From Ficedula albicollis (Eukaryota; Chordata; Aves; Passeriformes; Muscicapidae), in contig NC_021684.1 in NCBI RefSeq assembly GCF_000247815.1, positions 6,521,814-6,585,813 of the forward strand: a stretch of DNA of 64,000 bases. Direction: 5' to 3'. The notes below the pieces were generated by a model. It was not told the DNA's origin, made no database searches, and saw only the letters and a program-made list of their open reading frames with translations. Below are positions 63,975 to 64,000 of this stretch, piece by piece; position 1 is the first letter of the stretch, and every line of letters starts with the position of its first letter. Both the position numbers and the translations under genes were made by a program.

Positions 63975-64000
63975 CCCCCCCCCCCCCCCCCCCCCCCCCC
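63975..64000. repeat. (C)26 homopolymer reaching the window edge, in the POC1A 5'UTR
   Basis: Twenty-six cytosines run to the last base of the window. In the transcript this is a G run beginning 18 nt upstream of the ATG. It may continue beyond the window, or mark an unresolved GC-rich end. Confidence 0.95.

Larger units (their letters stand above)
63540..64000 (-). promoter_or_regulatory. POC1A: CpG-rich 5' region of POC1A (5'UTR, exon 1, start of intron 1)
   Basis: CpG dinucleotides are dense here and scarce in the rest of the window, as in a CpG-island promoter. Two long cytosine runs (63761-63812 and 63975-64000) interrupt it. The transcription start is probably near or just beyond the window edge. 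I cannot assign a TATA box or initiator. Confidence 0.6.

Overview
The window is vertebrate nuclear DNA, almost certainly from a bird and most likely a passerine. The evidence is long AT-rich introns with GT-AG (and one GC-AG) splice sites, several CR1 non-LTR retrotransposon fragments with typical avian 3' ends, an avian-type solo retroviral LTR, and a tRNA-Ile-derived SINE with a CR1-like tail of the kind described from zebra finch. There is no prokaryotic gene organisation, CRISPR array or operon.

One protein-coding gene is clearly present, and it seems complete. It is POC1A (POC1 centriolar protein A), on the minus strand, running from a start codon at 63956 to a stop at 17023-17025. I rebuilt 11 coding exons by eye from splice sites, reading phase and the known domain order. 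The phases join without conflict and give 1218 nt, i.e. 405 residues, close to my recollection of human POC1A (about 407). The protein is a seven-bladed WD40 propeller (about residues 17-300), a divergent linker, and the C-terminal POC1 coiled coil (about 357-405). A poly(A) signal lies at 16861-16866.

Layout: 1-16.8 kb is downstream intergenic DNA with no gene I can support. It holds a CR1 tail, a nested local duplication (9181-9753), a solo LTR (about 14185-14738) and a SINE (about 14999-15132). 16.84-17.12 kb is the 3'UTR and last exon, whose 5' part and splice acceptor are duplicated upstream. 17.1-29.7 kb is intron 10, 29.8-43.8 kb is intron 9 (with a 721-bp assembly gap at 37842-38562), and 43.8-62.7 kb holds exons 9 to 2. 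62.7-64 kb holds intron 1, exon 1 and a CpG-rich promoter-proximal region broken by long poly-C runs.

The most unusual property is structural. There are about nine separate local two-copy direct duplications (units of 60 to 782 bp), and three of them share the same nested A-B-B-A-B order. One duplicates the POC1A terminal-exon acceptor, and one has a single N at its junction. Assembly artefact (unmerged overlaps or haplotypes) and real recent tandem duplication both remain possible. I did not find an undescribed multi-gene system.
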